Below are positions 1-8,254 of a DNA stretch of 64,000 bases, piece by piece; the stretch's first letter is position 1; each line of letters opens with the position of its first letter. Position numbers and translations under genes: made by a program. The notes beneath the pieces are model-generated. The model was not told where the DNA came from and ran no database searches. It saw only the letters and a list, made by a program, of their open reading frames with translations. Source of the DNA: JANWVO01 sp964458495 (GTDB lineage: Bacteria; Acidobacteriota; Terriglobia; Bryobacterales; Bryobacteraceae). The stretch is taken from NCBI GenBank assembly GCA_964458495.1, contig CAYWJB010000006.1, forward strand, positions 62,001 through 126,000, read 5' to 3'.

Positions 1-1
1 C

Positions 2-1255
2 TGGCGCTTTATCTTCTCCGAAAGCCTCGCGGCGCTGCGCTTCTACCGCCACCGCACCCTCTTCACCACGCTCAGCTTGGCGTGGGGCGTCGCCTGCTTC
101 GTCATCCTCATGAGCTTCGGCGAAGGGTTCGAGCGCGCCCTCGTCAAAGCTTTCACCGCCGTCGGGCAGGACCTCATCATCACCTTCGGCGGGCAAACCA
201 GCCAGCAGGCGGGCGGCATGCGCACCGGCCGCAAAATCCGCCTCGAATACGACCACGCCGCCTTGATCAAGGAAAGTGTTCCCCTGGTCGACCTCCTCTC
301 GCCCGAGATCATGCGCCACGGCCTCAAAATGCAGTACCGCGGCAAGGAAAAAGAAGCCACCATCCGCGCCGTCTGGCCCGAGTACAGCGTTATCCGAAAC
401 ATCAAGATCACGGATGGCCGGTGGATCAACGAAGACGACCGCATGCGCCGCCACCGCGTCGCCGTCCTCGGCCATGAGGTCGCCAAAGAAGTCTTCGGCG
501 AGGCGCCCGCCGTGAACGAGGAGATCACTCTGAACGGGCTGCGCTTCACCGTCATCGGCGTCATCGACAACAAGCTCCAGATTTCGAACTACAACCGCCG
601 CGACAACCAGTGCATTTTTATCCCTTACGAGACGTTTTCCGTGTTTGGAGACATCCAGTATCCTCGGTATTATGTCTGGCGGCCCGCCACTCCGGATTCG
701 CGCGACCGCGCGATGCAGATGGTGCGGGCGAAGCTCGCCGAACTGCACCGCTTCTCCCCCACCGATGAAAAGGCCGTGGAAATCCTCGCCTTCTCCAAGT
801 TCATGAACATCATCACCGGCATGTCGCTCGCCGTGAAGCTGCTGCTCGGCTTCATCGGCGCGCTCACCCTCGCCATCGGGGGCGTGGGACTGGCCAACAT
901 CATGCTCGCGTCGGTGCTCGAGCGCACGCGCGAGATCGGCACCGTGCAGGCCCTGGGTGCGCCGCGCCGCGCCATTCTGCGCCAGTTCCTGTGCGAAGCG
1001 ACGCTCGTCGTCCTCGCCGGCGGCGCGCTCGGCGTGCTGTTTGGCTACGCAGCCACGGCGGTCATCGGCTCCATGCCGTTCCTCGGACCGGCGTTCCAGG
1101 ACACCACCGGCGTCGGCGACATCCGCCTCCTCGTCGGCCTCAAGCCCGTGCTCGTCTCCATGGGCGTGCTGCTCGCCGTGGGTCTCGTCGCCGCTATCGC
1201 GCCGGCGATCCGCGCCGCCCGCCTCGATCCCATCCAGGCGCTGCACTACGAATAG
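2..1255 (+). CDS. ABC transporter permease, MacB/FtsX type (5' end outside window)
   Basis: This is the C-terminal 417 residues of an inner-membrane permease of the MacB/FtsX family; the reading frame is open to the left edge, so the start lies outside. A first membrane segment (visible residues about 20-40) is followed by a large extracytoplasmic MacB-like core domain and then three C-terminal membrane segments. The FtsX-type coupling motif ERTREIGTVQALGAPRR follows the first of these, and the protein ends with the typical AIRAARLDPIQALHYE tail. Such permeases work with an ATPase and often a membrane-fusion protein in export of peptides or lipids, or in mechanotransmission. The partner genes would lie upstream, so the substrate cannot be told. 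The family call is firm. Confidence 0.9.
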   Translation, partial: WRFIFSESLAALRFYRHRTLFTTLSLAWGVACFVILMSFGEGFERALVKAFTAVGQDLIITFGGQTSQQAGGMRTGRKIRLEYDHAALIKESVPLVDLLSPEIMRHGLKMQYRGKEKEATIRAVWPEYSVIRNIKITDGRWINEDDRMRRHRVAVLGHEVAKEVFGEAPAVNEEITLNGLRFTVIGVIDNKLQISNYNRRDNQCIFIPYETFSVFGDIQYPRYYVWRPATPDSRDRAMQMVRAKLAELHRFSPTDEKAVEILAFSKFMNIITGMSLAVKLLLGFIGALTLAIGGVGLANIMLASVLERTREIGTVQALGAPRRAILRQFLCEATLVVLAGGALGVLFGYAATAVIGSMPFLGPAFQDTTGVGDIRLLVGLKPVLVSMGVLLAVGLVAAIAPAIRAARLDPIQALHYE

Positions 1256-1279
1256 AGGCGGCGCTATACTGGCGCCACG

Positions 1280-2539
1280 TTGCGTTTCTTCGAGGGCATC
1301 TTCAGCACCCCCCGATGGCGCGCGCTCTGGGCGGCGCAGCTCGGCTTCCTGCTCGATGCGATGGACGTGCTGCTGTACGTCTTCGCGCTGGCGTCGCTGC
1401 GGCAGGAGTTCGGCTGGACCAAAGCGCAGGCGGGGCTGGCAGCCTCAGCCACGCTGCTGGCGAGCGCGGCGGGAGGCGTGGCCGCGGGCTTCCTCAGCGA
1501 CCGCATCGGGCGCAGGCGGACGCTGATCTACACGATCCTGCTGTACTCGTTCGCCTCTGCGGGCACGGCGGCCTCGCGCGGGCTTGCCGATCTGGTGTTC
1601 TGGCGCGCGCTCGTCGGGCTGGGGCTGGGCGGCGAGTGGAGCGCTGGCGCGACGCTGGTGGCCGAATGGTGGCCCGCGGAGCACCGCGCCAAGGCGGCGA
1701 GCTTCATGCAATCGGGCTGGGCGCTGGGCTACATGGCGGCGGCAGGGGTAACGGCGCTGATTCTGCCGCGCTGCGGCTGGCGCGTGCTGTTCCTCGCCGG
1801 CGTGCTGCCGGCATTGCTCACGCTTTACATCCGGCGCAAGGTGGAAGAGCCGCAGGTGTGGCGCGAGCAGCGCGCCCGCAGCCCGTGGAATGCCATCTTC
1901 CGCCCGCCGCACCTGCGCTTCACCGTGCTGGCGACCACTCTCGCCACCAGCGTGCTGTTCGCCTACTGGGGCCTGTTCACATGGCTGCCCGGCTTCCTCT
2001 CGCTGCCGGCGAGCGAAGGCGGCGCTGGGATGACCGTTGTGCGCACCAGCGGTTTTGTCTTTGCGGTGCAGGCAGGCGCGTTTGCCGGCTACTTGTGCTT
2101 CGGCGTGCTGGCGGACCGCTTCGGGCGGCGCCCGGCGTTCGCGTTCTATGTGCTGGCGGCGGCGGTGCTCACGCCGCTCTACGGAATGGCGCCGCGCCAC
2201 TGGCCGGAACTGCTTTTCTGGATGGGCCCCCTGATCGGATTTTTCGGGACAGGCTTTTTCTCGCTGTTTGGCGCGATGCTGGCCGAGTTGTACCCGACGG
2301 CGGTGCGCGGCGCGGGACAGGGCTTCGCCTACAACTTCGGGCGCGGGCTGTCGGCGCTGGCGCCGGTTCTGGTCGGCGCGCTCGCGGACCGCCAGGGCGT
2401 GGGCGCCGCGCTCGCGGTCAACTCCGGCTTCTTCCTCGCCGCGGCAGCGCTTGTCTTCCTTCTGCCCGAAACAAAAAACGTGGATCTTGCTTGCCATGGA
2501 GCGGTTCCGCTGCGCGGCGGTTCGGACCCGCCGCGTTAA
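1280..2539 (+). CDS. Major facilitator superfamily transporter
   Basis: A 419-residue MFS permease with about 12 predicted membrane helices. The MFS motif A appears twice, as GFLSDRIGRRRTL after TM2 and GVLADRFGRRPAF after TM8, as expected for the two pseudo-repeats. The pattern resembles the sialate/aromatic acid-proton symporter branch, but the substrate is not evident. A TTG start is chosen because later ATG codons would delete TM1 (ALWAAQLGFLLDAMDVLLYV). No good Shine-Dalgarno precedes it; a TATACT box lies 12 bases upstream of the TTG, so a very short leader is possible. It starts 24 bp after the upstream permease but has no clear functional link to it. Confidence 0.88.
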   Translation: MRFFEGIFSTPRWRALWAAQLGFLLDAMDVLLYVFALASLRQEFGWTKAQAGLAASATLLASAAGGVAAGFLSDRIGRRRTLIYTILLYSFASAGTAASRGLADLVFWRALVGLGLGGEWSAGATLVAEWWPAEHRAKAASFMQSGWALGYMAAAGVTALILPRCGWRVLFLAGVLPALLTLYIRRKVEEPQVWREQRARSPWNAIFRPPHLRFTVLATTLATSVLFAYWGLFTWLPGFLSLPASEGGAGMTVVRTSGFVFAVQAGAFAGYLCFGVLADRFGRRPAFAFYVLAAAVLTPLYGMAPRHWPELLFWMGPLIGFFGTGFFSLFGAMLAELYPTAVRGAGQGFAYNFGRGLSALAPVLVGALADRQGVGAALAVNSGFFLAAAALVFLLPETKNVDLACHGAVPLRGGSDPPR

Positions 2540-2746
2540 CCGGGCTGCGGCGCTGAACCGCCAGCGGGCGTTCCACCCCGGGATGGGCCGGGCCGTGCAG
2601 GGGACCGCGCCTCAGGCCTCCAGCCGCCCCGCAGAACCGGAGCTTCACGCGCGCGATGCTGTCTCGCAGCGAAATTCGGGTAACGGCGCTGTCCTTGCCG
2701 GCGTCCGGTGAAGCAACGAAGATTGTCCGCAAATCGAAAAATCGTA

Positions 2747-2773
2747 TTGACTGACAACTGAGGGGGGTAATAT
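2747..2773 (+). promoter_or_regulatory. Candidate sigma-70-type promoter
   Basis: TTGACT at 2747-2752 and TAATAT at 2768-2773 are separated by 15 bp, shorter than the usual 16-18. They stand in an AT-rich patch of an otherwise GC-rich region, directly before the gene starting at 2780. A run AGGGGGG at 2761-2767 could alternatively act as its ribosome binding site, in which case transcription would start further upstream. Confidence 0.3.
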
Positions 2774-2779
2774 TTCAGC

Positions 2780-3211
2780 ATGGCCAGTCTGCCGAATTGC
2801 TCATTTTTGACGCACAAAACCATCTGGATGATGTCGGGTATGCTGGTTGCCATGTGGCCAAGCTCGCAAGCCCGCGTTTCCTGCCAAGGCCTTCCCGGAT
2901 CGGGCGTCGAGCTGGTCTGCTCTGGCAGTCCGGAATTTCGGGCCGCGCTGGCCAAAGGAATCGATCCGGCAGGATTGGCGGCCCTTCGCCCGGTCGAGCC
3001 GTGGCTGGTTCTTGTGAAGAACAGCTCCACGAGGGCTCTGGTCGCAGTGATGATCCGCTACGAGCGCGTGAGCGCCAGCGGACAGAGCGCGTCGCTGAGT
3101 TCGCTTTGGCTCACGACCCAGAACATTGACAGGCGCAAAGCTCATCCGGGTCAAAGTATTTTGATGGGGCCTTTTGGGGGGGGTCGCGCGTTCTTCGTGA
3201 AAGGCTCGTGA
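2780..3211 (+). CDS. Hypothetical protein, probable N-terminal part of a split gene
   Basis: A 143-residue product of unknown function. The middle holds a stretch resembling the extracellular bacterial proteins that discuss no catalytic site (PWLVLVKNSSTRALVAVMIRY), consistent with a beta-strand-rich fold. It begins at an ATG preceded by AGGGGGG. The frame ends 28 bases after a run of eight G (3176-3183), and the next gene, in the -1 frame, is open from before that run. The two halves look like one protein of about 260 residues interrupted by a frameshift at the G run, either real (phase-variable or decayed) or a sequencing error. No family is recognised. Confidence 0.55.
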   Translation: MASLPNCSFLTHKTIWMMSGMLVAMWPSSQARVSCQGLPGSGVELVCSGSPEFRAALAKGIDPAGLAALRPVEPWLVLVKNSSTRALVAVMIRYERVSASGQSASLSSLWLTTQNIDRRKAHPGQSILMGPFGGGRAFFVKGS

Positions 3212-3636
3212 TGGTGGATGCCCAGGGGGCGTCGATGGATGTGCAGAGGCGGGCTGCGGAATTTGCCGGGAGCGCGGAGATCCGGATCCTGCTCGACGCC
3301 GTGGTCTTTGATGACGGGGTGCTTCTCGGCCCCGACAACAGCGGACTCCAGGCCGAGCTTCAGTCATACATCCAGGCGGAACGGGAACTGCATGAGAATG
3401 TTCTGGCCATGTCCGGGGAGGCGAGGCGGGAGTACCTTGCAGGTATCAGCGAGAGAACCGATGTCGTGGCATTGCTGGCAGACAACTCCCCTGAGGCCCT
3501 TTACAAGAGGCACCTTGGGGTCAATGCCAGGATCCTGTTGAGCATGCTGGACCGCGCCCGGAATGAAGAAGAGTTTTTGATCTGGGAAAGTCAGGTCGTC
3601 GGGAGTTCGATCCCGGAACCTCGCAAGGAGACCTGA
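3208..3636 (+). CDS. Hypothetical protein, probable C-terminal part of a split gene
   Basis: A 142-residue product of unknown function starting at GTG, whose start overlaps the stop of the preceding gene (GTGA). The region around residues 28-45 (RILLDAVVFDDGVLLGPD) is followed by a helical, charged segment; I recall similar statements in uncharacterised acidobacterial secreted proteins but cannot name a family. Its frame is open upstream as far as 3130, through the G8 tract, so the true N-terminus may be the product of the gene at 2780. If it is a separate gene, the GTGA overlap implies translational coupling. No signal peptide or catalytic motif is visible. Confidence 0.5.
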   Translation: MMVDAQGASMDVQRRAAEFAGSAEIRILLDAVVFDDGVLLGPDNSGLQAELQSYIQAERELHENVLAMSGEARREYLAGISERTDVVALLADNSPEALYKRHLGVNARILLSMLDRARNEEEFLIWESQVVGSSIPEPRKET

Positions 3637-3850
3637 AACGAGGTTTGTTCCGCTGAGTCTGACCAAGGTTCCGAGGTCCAAACTGATGCAACGGGCAGGA
3701 TCCACGAGTGAAGGCTTTTGAGCTGACCTGCGGAGGCGGACGTCCGAACTGAGTTTCGGATGCCACCGGCCTGACAGAACCAGGCTGCGGCTTTGGCACT
3801 GCGGACAGTCAGGCCATGCGCCGAGGGAGGCTTGCGTATTTGCCACAGGT

Positions 3851-4876
3851 TCAGTTCGCCTGCGCGATGACGGCGATGGCGGCCACCAGAATCGCCACTC
3901 CGATCCACATGAGCCGCATCGCCTGCGCCCCCGCGCCCTTCCACTCGCCCGTCGCCGCGCCCCAGACGTTGGCCATGATGATCACCGTGCTCATGAAGAT
4001 CGGCCAGCCGAGCACGCCGCCCAGCCGCCCCATCGCCGCCGCGCCCATGCCGTAGATGCTGACGCCGATGTACCAGAGGAAGCCCATCAGCGCCGCGCCC
4101 GCCCAATACCAGCCGCGCGCCTCGGCGCCCGAATAGGCGCTCCAGGTGTGGTTCCTGCCGAGCAGATATACGGCGTAGCCCGCGTTGACGAAGAAGCCGC
4201 CCGCCAGCGCCAGCGCCCAGAGGGCGTTGCCGGCGAAGTCCGAACTCGCGCCCAGCCGGATCGCCTCCTGCTTGAGCGGCTCGCCGAAGACGAAGCCGAA
4301 GTTCAGCGCCGGCGACAGCACGCCGGAAGCGATGCAGATCAGCAGCCCGGTGAACACGCCGCCGCGCTTCTGCGCCCGGCCGGCCTGCTCGTTTTGCTTC
4401 TGCTCGCGCAGCGCGCCGGCTTTGGAGCAGACGATGATGCCGGCGATGACGAGCGCGAGCCCGGCCAGCAGGATCTGTCCGCGCCGGGAAAACAATTCTT
4501 CCGTATTCTGTATCAGCAACGGCAGCAGCGAGCCAAGGCTCGAAGTGATGCCGAGTACGATAGCGAAGGTGAGCGCCATGCCCACGCGGTCGATGGCGAG
4601 GCCGAACAGCGTGGAGCCCGCGCCCCAGCCGACGCCGCAGGCCACGATCAGCGCCAGCGTCGCCGGGTTGGTCGCCGCCACCGCTTCGCCGAACGAAGGC
4701 ACGGTGGCGAGCGCCAGCAGCAGCGGCAGCACCACGAGGCCGCTGACCGAGTACACGAGCCACGTATTCTCCCACTTCCACGCGGCCATCTTCTTCATGG
4801 GCAGCGCGAAGCTGCCGTGCAGCACGCCCCCGGCGACGACCGTGAGCGCGGCGGCGAGGCTGGATGTTTCCTGCAT
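3851..4876 (-). CDS. rhaT: L-rhamnose/proton symporter RhaT family
   Basis: A 341-residue membrane protein with about ten helices. The N-terminus, with its GGVLHGSFALPMKKMAAWKW stretch, matches the RhaT family, as do GVGWGAGSTLFGLAIDRVG and the WKGAG segment near the C-terminus. Members import L-rhamnose with protons; related proteins in acidobacteria are annotated the same way without tests of substrate. The gene lies 33 bp downstream of thyX on the same strand, so it may be co-transcribed with it, though the two functions are unrelated. A fucose/arabinose isomerase-like gene lies 2 kb away on the other strand, but no rhamnose catabolic genes are in the window. Confidence 0.85.
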   Translation of the reverse strand: MQETSSLAAALTVVAGGVLHGSFALPMKKMAAWKWENTWLVYSVSGLVVLPLLLALATVPSFGEAVAATNPATLALIVACGVGWGAGSTLFGLAIDRVGMALTFAIVLGITSSLGSLLPLLIQNTEELFSRRGQILLAGLALVIAGIIVCSKAGALREQKQNEQAGRAQKRGGVFTGLLICIASGVLSPALNFGFVFGEPLKQEAIRLGASSDFAGNALWALALAGGFFVNAGYAVYLLGRNHTWSAYSGAEARGWYWAGAALMGFLWYIGVSIYGMGAAAMGRLGGVLGWPIFMSTVIIMANVWGAATGEWKGAGAQAMRLMWIGVAILVAAIAVIAQAN

Positions 4877-4909
4877 GGCTTCAGGACAGGAATATCACAG
4901 CCGCGCGCT

Positions 4910-6331
4910 TCAACGGACGAGCGGGTCCTCGACCCACGGCGGCGTGGCTTCGATCAGGCGCCCCAGCTCCGGCTCCACCCGCTCCATCTCCTGCTTCATC
5001 TCCCACGCCGCGCGGCGGTAGCTGAAGTGGCCTTTGACGCCCGAGCGCAAACGGATGACGTATTCGGCCTCGGCGAAATCCATCTGGAACAGGAACCGCC
5101 CGCGCGCGGCAAACGGCAGCAGGTAGTGGGAAGCCTTCTCCGGCAGCCGCGCGGCGGCTTGCCGCGCCGCTTCCAGCGCGGCGTTGTACTCGCTCTCCAG
5201 CCCGGCTTCGCGGACCGCGTCCGGCGTTTCAAAGCCGTGGCGCCACGTCCACGCCTGCCGCGTCTGGCAGCAGCGGCGGTGGCGGTGCAGATCGCGGTAA
5301 GCGCCGATGTCGATGCGCAGGTCGAAAGCATAGGGCGCGGTGCGGAAGGCGCGCAACAATTCGTCGCGGCGTCCGCGCGGCCCGAGCGCGGCTTCCAGCA
5401 CTTCCATCCGCCGTGCGCGGCTCCACGAGCGCACGGTTTCATACAGCGGCTCGAAGGGCCAAGCCGTAACGCCGTACAGCAGCGTGGCGGCGATGCCGGT
5501 GAGCGGGTCTTCGATGCGTGTCAGCCTTACCGCGCCGGCTTCCGCGCCGTACCATGCGGGCAGGTTCGCTTCTGCCCATTGCGACAAGGCAGCCTCCGCT
5601 GCGCGCGGGTACGGGTCCGGGTCGACGTATTTCGCCAGCGTCGGCGCCAGCGGCTCCTGCGGCGCGCCTTCGACCCACGCCACGTCGGGCGGGCGCGCGC
5701 AGGCTGCGGCGGTCTCCTCGCCGATCTCGCGGAGTTCGGCGTATTCAGAAGCGCGCCAACGGCGGATCTGCCGCTCCAGCGTGCGGATGCTGGTCACCTG
5801 CCCGACGCCCGTCGGCACCCCGAGGAACAGCAGGTAGCGCGCCACGTCGAAGGCGCGCGCGGCGATGTTGCGCCCGTAGGCGTCGGGCTTCATCGACTCC
5901 GGGCGCGGCAGCTTCGACTTCAGGTGTTCCACCATGCGCGCGTGCACGCGCTGATAGGCTTCGAGCAGCGCGCGCGCCGCGCCGGCATAGAGCTCCGCCG
6001 CCTCGCCTTCGGCCTCGGGCGGCGTGACAAAGCCGCTGCGCGCGAAGTCCTGATACCGCGACGAGCGCGCCTGCCCGTCCCACAGCGGCTCGTCCTCGAT
6101 CTCCACCGCCGCCAGCTCGCTGACGCCTTCGAAGCTCAGCGCCAGGTGGCCGAGGTCGGCGATGGAAGCATGCCCGTACTGAAAGTAGAAGCTTTCGAGA
6201 AATTTCGAAGAATCGTGGGCGCGCACCCACTCCACCGAGTCGCGGATCGAGTCCGGCGAGCGGCTGTAGCGGGCCAGCGCATAGGCGAGCTTTTCGGGCG
6301 GCATCGGCCCGGCGGAGATGACACGAGGCAC
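4910..6331 (-). CDS. thyX: FAD-dependent thymidylate synthase, two ThyX domains
   Basis: A 473-residue protein, about twice the usual ThyX length, made of two ThyX-like halves. ThyX methylates dUMP to dTMP using methylene-tetrahydrofolate, FAD and NADPH. The N-terminal half has GHASIADLGHLALSFEGVS (residues 53-71) and SSRYQDF (90-96) but lacks the RHR of the family motif at the expected place. The C-terminal half carries RHR at 350-352 without the serine-rich remainder. The canonical motif RHRxxSx4SxR is therefore divided between the domains. The gene is divergent from dut, with 20 bp between start codons, which fits a shared thymidylate function: dUTPase makes dUMP and ThyX uses it. Confidence 0.85.
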   Translation of the reverse strand: MPRVISAGPMPPEKLAYALARYSRSPDSIRDSVEWVRAHDSSKFLESFYFQYGHASIADLGHLALSFEGVSELAAVEIEDEPLWDGQARSSRYQDFARSGFVTPPEAEGEAAELYAGAARALLEAYQRVHARMVEHLKSKLPRPESMKPDAYGRNIAARAFDVARYLLFLGVPTGVGQVTSIRTLERQIRRWRASEYAELREIGEETAAACARPPDVAWVEGAPQEPLAPTLAKYVDPDPYPRAAEAALSQWAEANLPAWYGAEAGAVRLTRIEDPLTGIAATLLYGVTAWPFEPLYETVRSWSRARRMEVLEAALGPRGRRDELLRAFRTAPYAFDLRIDIGAYRDLHRHRRCCQTRQAWTWRHGFETPDAVREAGLESEYNAALEAARQAAARLPEKASHYLLPFAARGRFLFQMDFAEAEYVIRLRSGVKGHFSYRRAAWEMKQEMERVEPELGRLIEATPPWVEDPLVR

Positions 6332-6351
6332 GGCTGTTATGATAGCGGGCA

Positions 6352-6783
6352 GTGCGCATCCCTGTGAACCTGCTGCATCCCGACGCCATTCTGCCGCGCT
6401 ACGCGCACGGCCCCGAAGAAGACGCCGGCATGGATCTGCACGCGGTGGAGGACGTGTTGCTCGAACCCGGCGTGCCCGCGCTGGTGCCCACCGGACTCGC
6501 CATCGAGCTGCCGCCCGGCTATGAAGCGCAGATCCGCCCCCGCAGCGGGCTCGCGTTGCGCCACGCCATCACGCTTCCGAATGCGCCGGCGACAATCGAC
6601 CCCGGCTACCGCGGCGAAATCCGCGTCATCCTTCTCAACCTCGGGCGCGCCCCCTACCACGTCCACAAGGGCGACCGCATCGCGCAGATGGTCATCGCCC
6701 GCTACGAAACCATCGAGTGGGTGGAAGCCGAGCTGAGCGAAACACGGCGCGGCGCGGGCGGCTTCGGCAGTTCCGGGCGCTAG
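6352..6783 (+). CDS. dut: dUTP diphosphatase
   Basis: A 143-residue trimeric-type dUTPase that hydrolyses dUTP to dUMP and pyrophosphate, keeping uracil out of DNA and supplying ThyX. All five motifs are present in order: AGMDLHA (25-31), PRSGLA (63-68), TIDPGYRGEI (81-90) with the catalytic aspartate and base-selecting hairpin, GDRIAQMV (107-114) and the flexible C-terminal P-loop-like RGAGGFGSSG (133-142). The start is GTG. It stands head to head with thyX with only 20 bp between starts, so both promoters must overlap the opposite coding regions. Confidence 0.95.
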   Translation: MRIPVNLLHPDAILPRYAHGPEEDAGMDLHAVEDVLLEPGVPALVPTGLAIELPPGYEAQIRPRSGLALRHAITLPNAPATIDPGYRGEIRVILLNLGRAPYHVHKGDRIAQMVIARYETIEWVEAELSETRRGAGGFGSSGR

Positions 6784-6845
6784 GCGCGCCCCTTGCGCCC
6801 CGCGCGGCGGCGCGATACATAAATAAGAGCTGATGATCCGAAATC

Positions 6846-6851
6846 AGGAGG
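6846..6851 (+). promoter_or_regulatory. Ribosome binding site deciding the start at 6857
   Basis: AGGAGG five bases before ATG 6857. It rules out the upstream in-frame ATG at 6833 as the main start. Confidence 0.8.
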
Positions 6852-6856
6852 CTCTT

Positions 6857-8251
6857 ATGACGCTCACCCGCCGCACGTTCCACGCGGCCCTGTGCGGGCT
6901 GCCCTTTTCCGGCTTGTTGAAGGCCGATGAATACGAAGCGTTCCGCGCCATGCCGTGGAACGGGCCCGCGCGCGTGGCCCGCGTGTATCTGGCCGGATCG
7001 CCGCACTGGCCGAAGCCGACGCTGGACGTCGAAGCCGAGCGCAAGGAGGTGGAGGCGCACCTGGCGGAGGCGGCGCGCAAGAACGCTCACGTGGTGGAAC
7101 TGGGCGGCGGAGAACTGCTGCGCAGCGCCGAAGAAGTGAAGGCGTGGCTCGCCCGCCAGCAGGACATCGACGGCATTCTGCTGCTGCCGCTGACGCAGCC
7201 GACGCCCGGGTTCAACGAACTAATCCAGGCATCGCCCGTGCCCGTGCTCGTGTTCTCCCGCCCTTATGCCACGCACGCCTGGTCATCGGTGGCGGGGCTG
7301 CGCAATGCCGGCCGGCGCGTGGATGTGATCGCCACTTCCAGCTACGGCGATCTCGACCCTTGGTTCCGCATCTTCCGCACGGTGCGCCACCTGCGCAAGA
7401 GCAGGGTGCTGGTCGGCACGGAGAACCCGGCGAGCCGCAGCAAGGCGGCCGAGGAGTACAGCGCCGCGTTCGGGACCGGCTTCCGCTTCGTGCCGGGCGC
7501 GGAGATCCAGAAGGCGTTCCAGGCGGCGGACGCCCGCGAGGCGAAGCGGCTGGCGGAAGAGTTCACGCGCAATGCGCTGCGCGTCGTCGAGCCCAAGCCC
7601 GTGGAGATCGAAAACGGCCTGCGGATGCATCTCGCGCTGAAGGAGATGCTGCTGCGCGAGAAGGCCAACGCGTTCACCATCGACTGCTTCGGCACGCTGA
7701 TGGCGAACACGCTGCCCGGCTATCCCTGCATCTGCTGGAGCAAGCTGAACGACGCCGGCCTGTACGGCGTGTGCGAGGCGGACCTGCACTCGACGATGAC
7801 GCAGATGCTGGTGACTTCCTACGCCGGCGTGCCGGGCTTTGTCAGCGACCCGGTGTTCGACCTCAGCCGCAACGAAGTGATCCACGCCCACTGCGTTTCG
7901 GCGACGAAGCTGAAGGGGCCTGACGGGCCGGCCTCGCCCTACATCATCCGGGATCATCTGGAGACGCACGAAGGCGCCGTGCTGCAGGTGCTGATGCCCT
8001 GCGACGAAACGATCACCGTCGCGCGCTTTGTGGGTCCGAAGAAAATGCTGCTCTCCACCGCCGTCGTCACCGGCTACGGAGACAGCGACCGCGGTTGCCG
8101 CAGCCAGATCCGCACGCGCGTCAAGGACGCCGAGAAGTGGCTCGAAAACTACCAGGCGGGTCTGCACCGCGTCATCTTCTACGGCGATCACACCCGATCC
8201 ATTGAACGCATGGGCCGCCTGCTCGGCTTCGAAACCGTGATCGAGGCTTGA
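6857..8251 (+). CDS. Secreted L-fucose/L-arabinose isomerase-like protein
   Basis: A 464-residue protein resembling the L-fucose/L-arabinose isomerase superfamily: an N-terminal alpha/beta region (PHWPKPTLDVEAERKEVEAH), a middle domain with DCFG, CWSKLNDAGLYGVCEADLHS, and a C-terminal part with DHLETHEGAV and YGDSDRGCRSQ. True isomerases bind Mn through two acidic residues and a histidine; candidates E and D occur in CEADLHS but full site conservation cannot be checked here. The N-terminus TRRTFHAALCG looks like a twin-arginine-type signal, unusual for this superfamily, and such exported members are common in planctomycetes and acidobacteria with unknown roles. Its 3' end is three bases from that of the convergent gene. 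Confidence 0.7.
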   Translation: MTLTRRTFHAALCGLPFSGLLKADEYEAFRAMPWNGPARVARVYLAGSPHWPKPTLDVEAERKEVEAHLAEAARKNAHVVELGGGELLRSAEEVKAWLARQQDIDGILLLPLTQPTPGFNELIQASPVPVLVFSRPYATHAWSSVAGLRNAGRRVDVIATSSYGDLDPWFRIFRTVRHLRKSRVLVGTENPASRSKAAEEYSAAFGTGFRFVPGAEIQKAFQAADAREAKRLAEEFTRNALRVVEPKPVEIENGLRMHLALKEMLLREKANAFTIDCFGTLMANTLPGYPCICWSKLNDAGLYGVCEADLHSTMTQMLVTSYAGVPGFVSDPVFDLSRNEVIHAHCVSATKLKGPDGPASPYIIRDHLETHEGAVLQVLMPCDETITVARFVGPKKMLLSTAVVTGYGDSDRGCRSQIRTRVKDAEKWLENYQAGLHRVIFYGDHTRSIERMGRLLGFETVIEA

Positions 8252-8254
8252 AGC

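Noticed and set aside
3743..3760. Inverted repeat TCCGAA-N6-TTCGGA
   Set aside because: Short, with no T run and no clear position relative to a promoter; compatible with chance.
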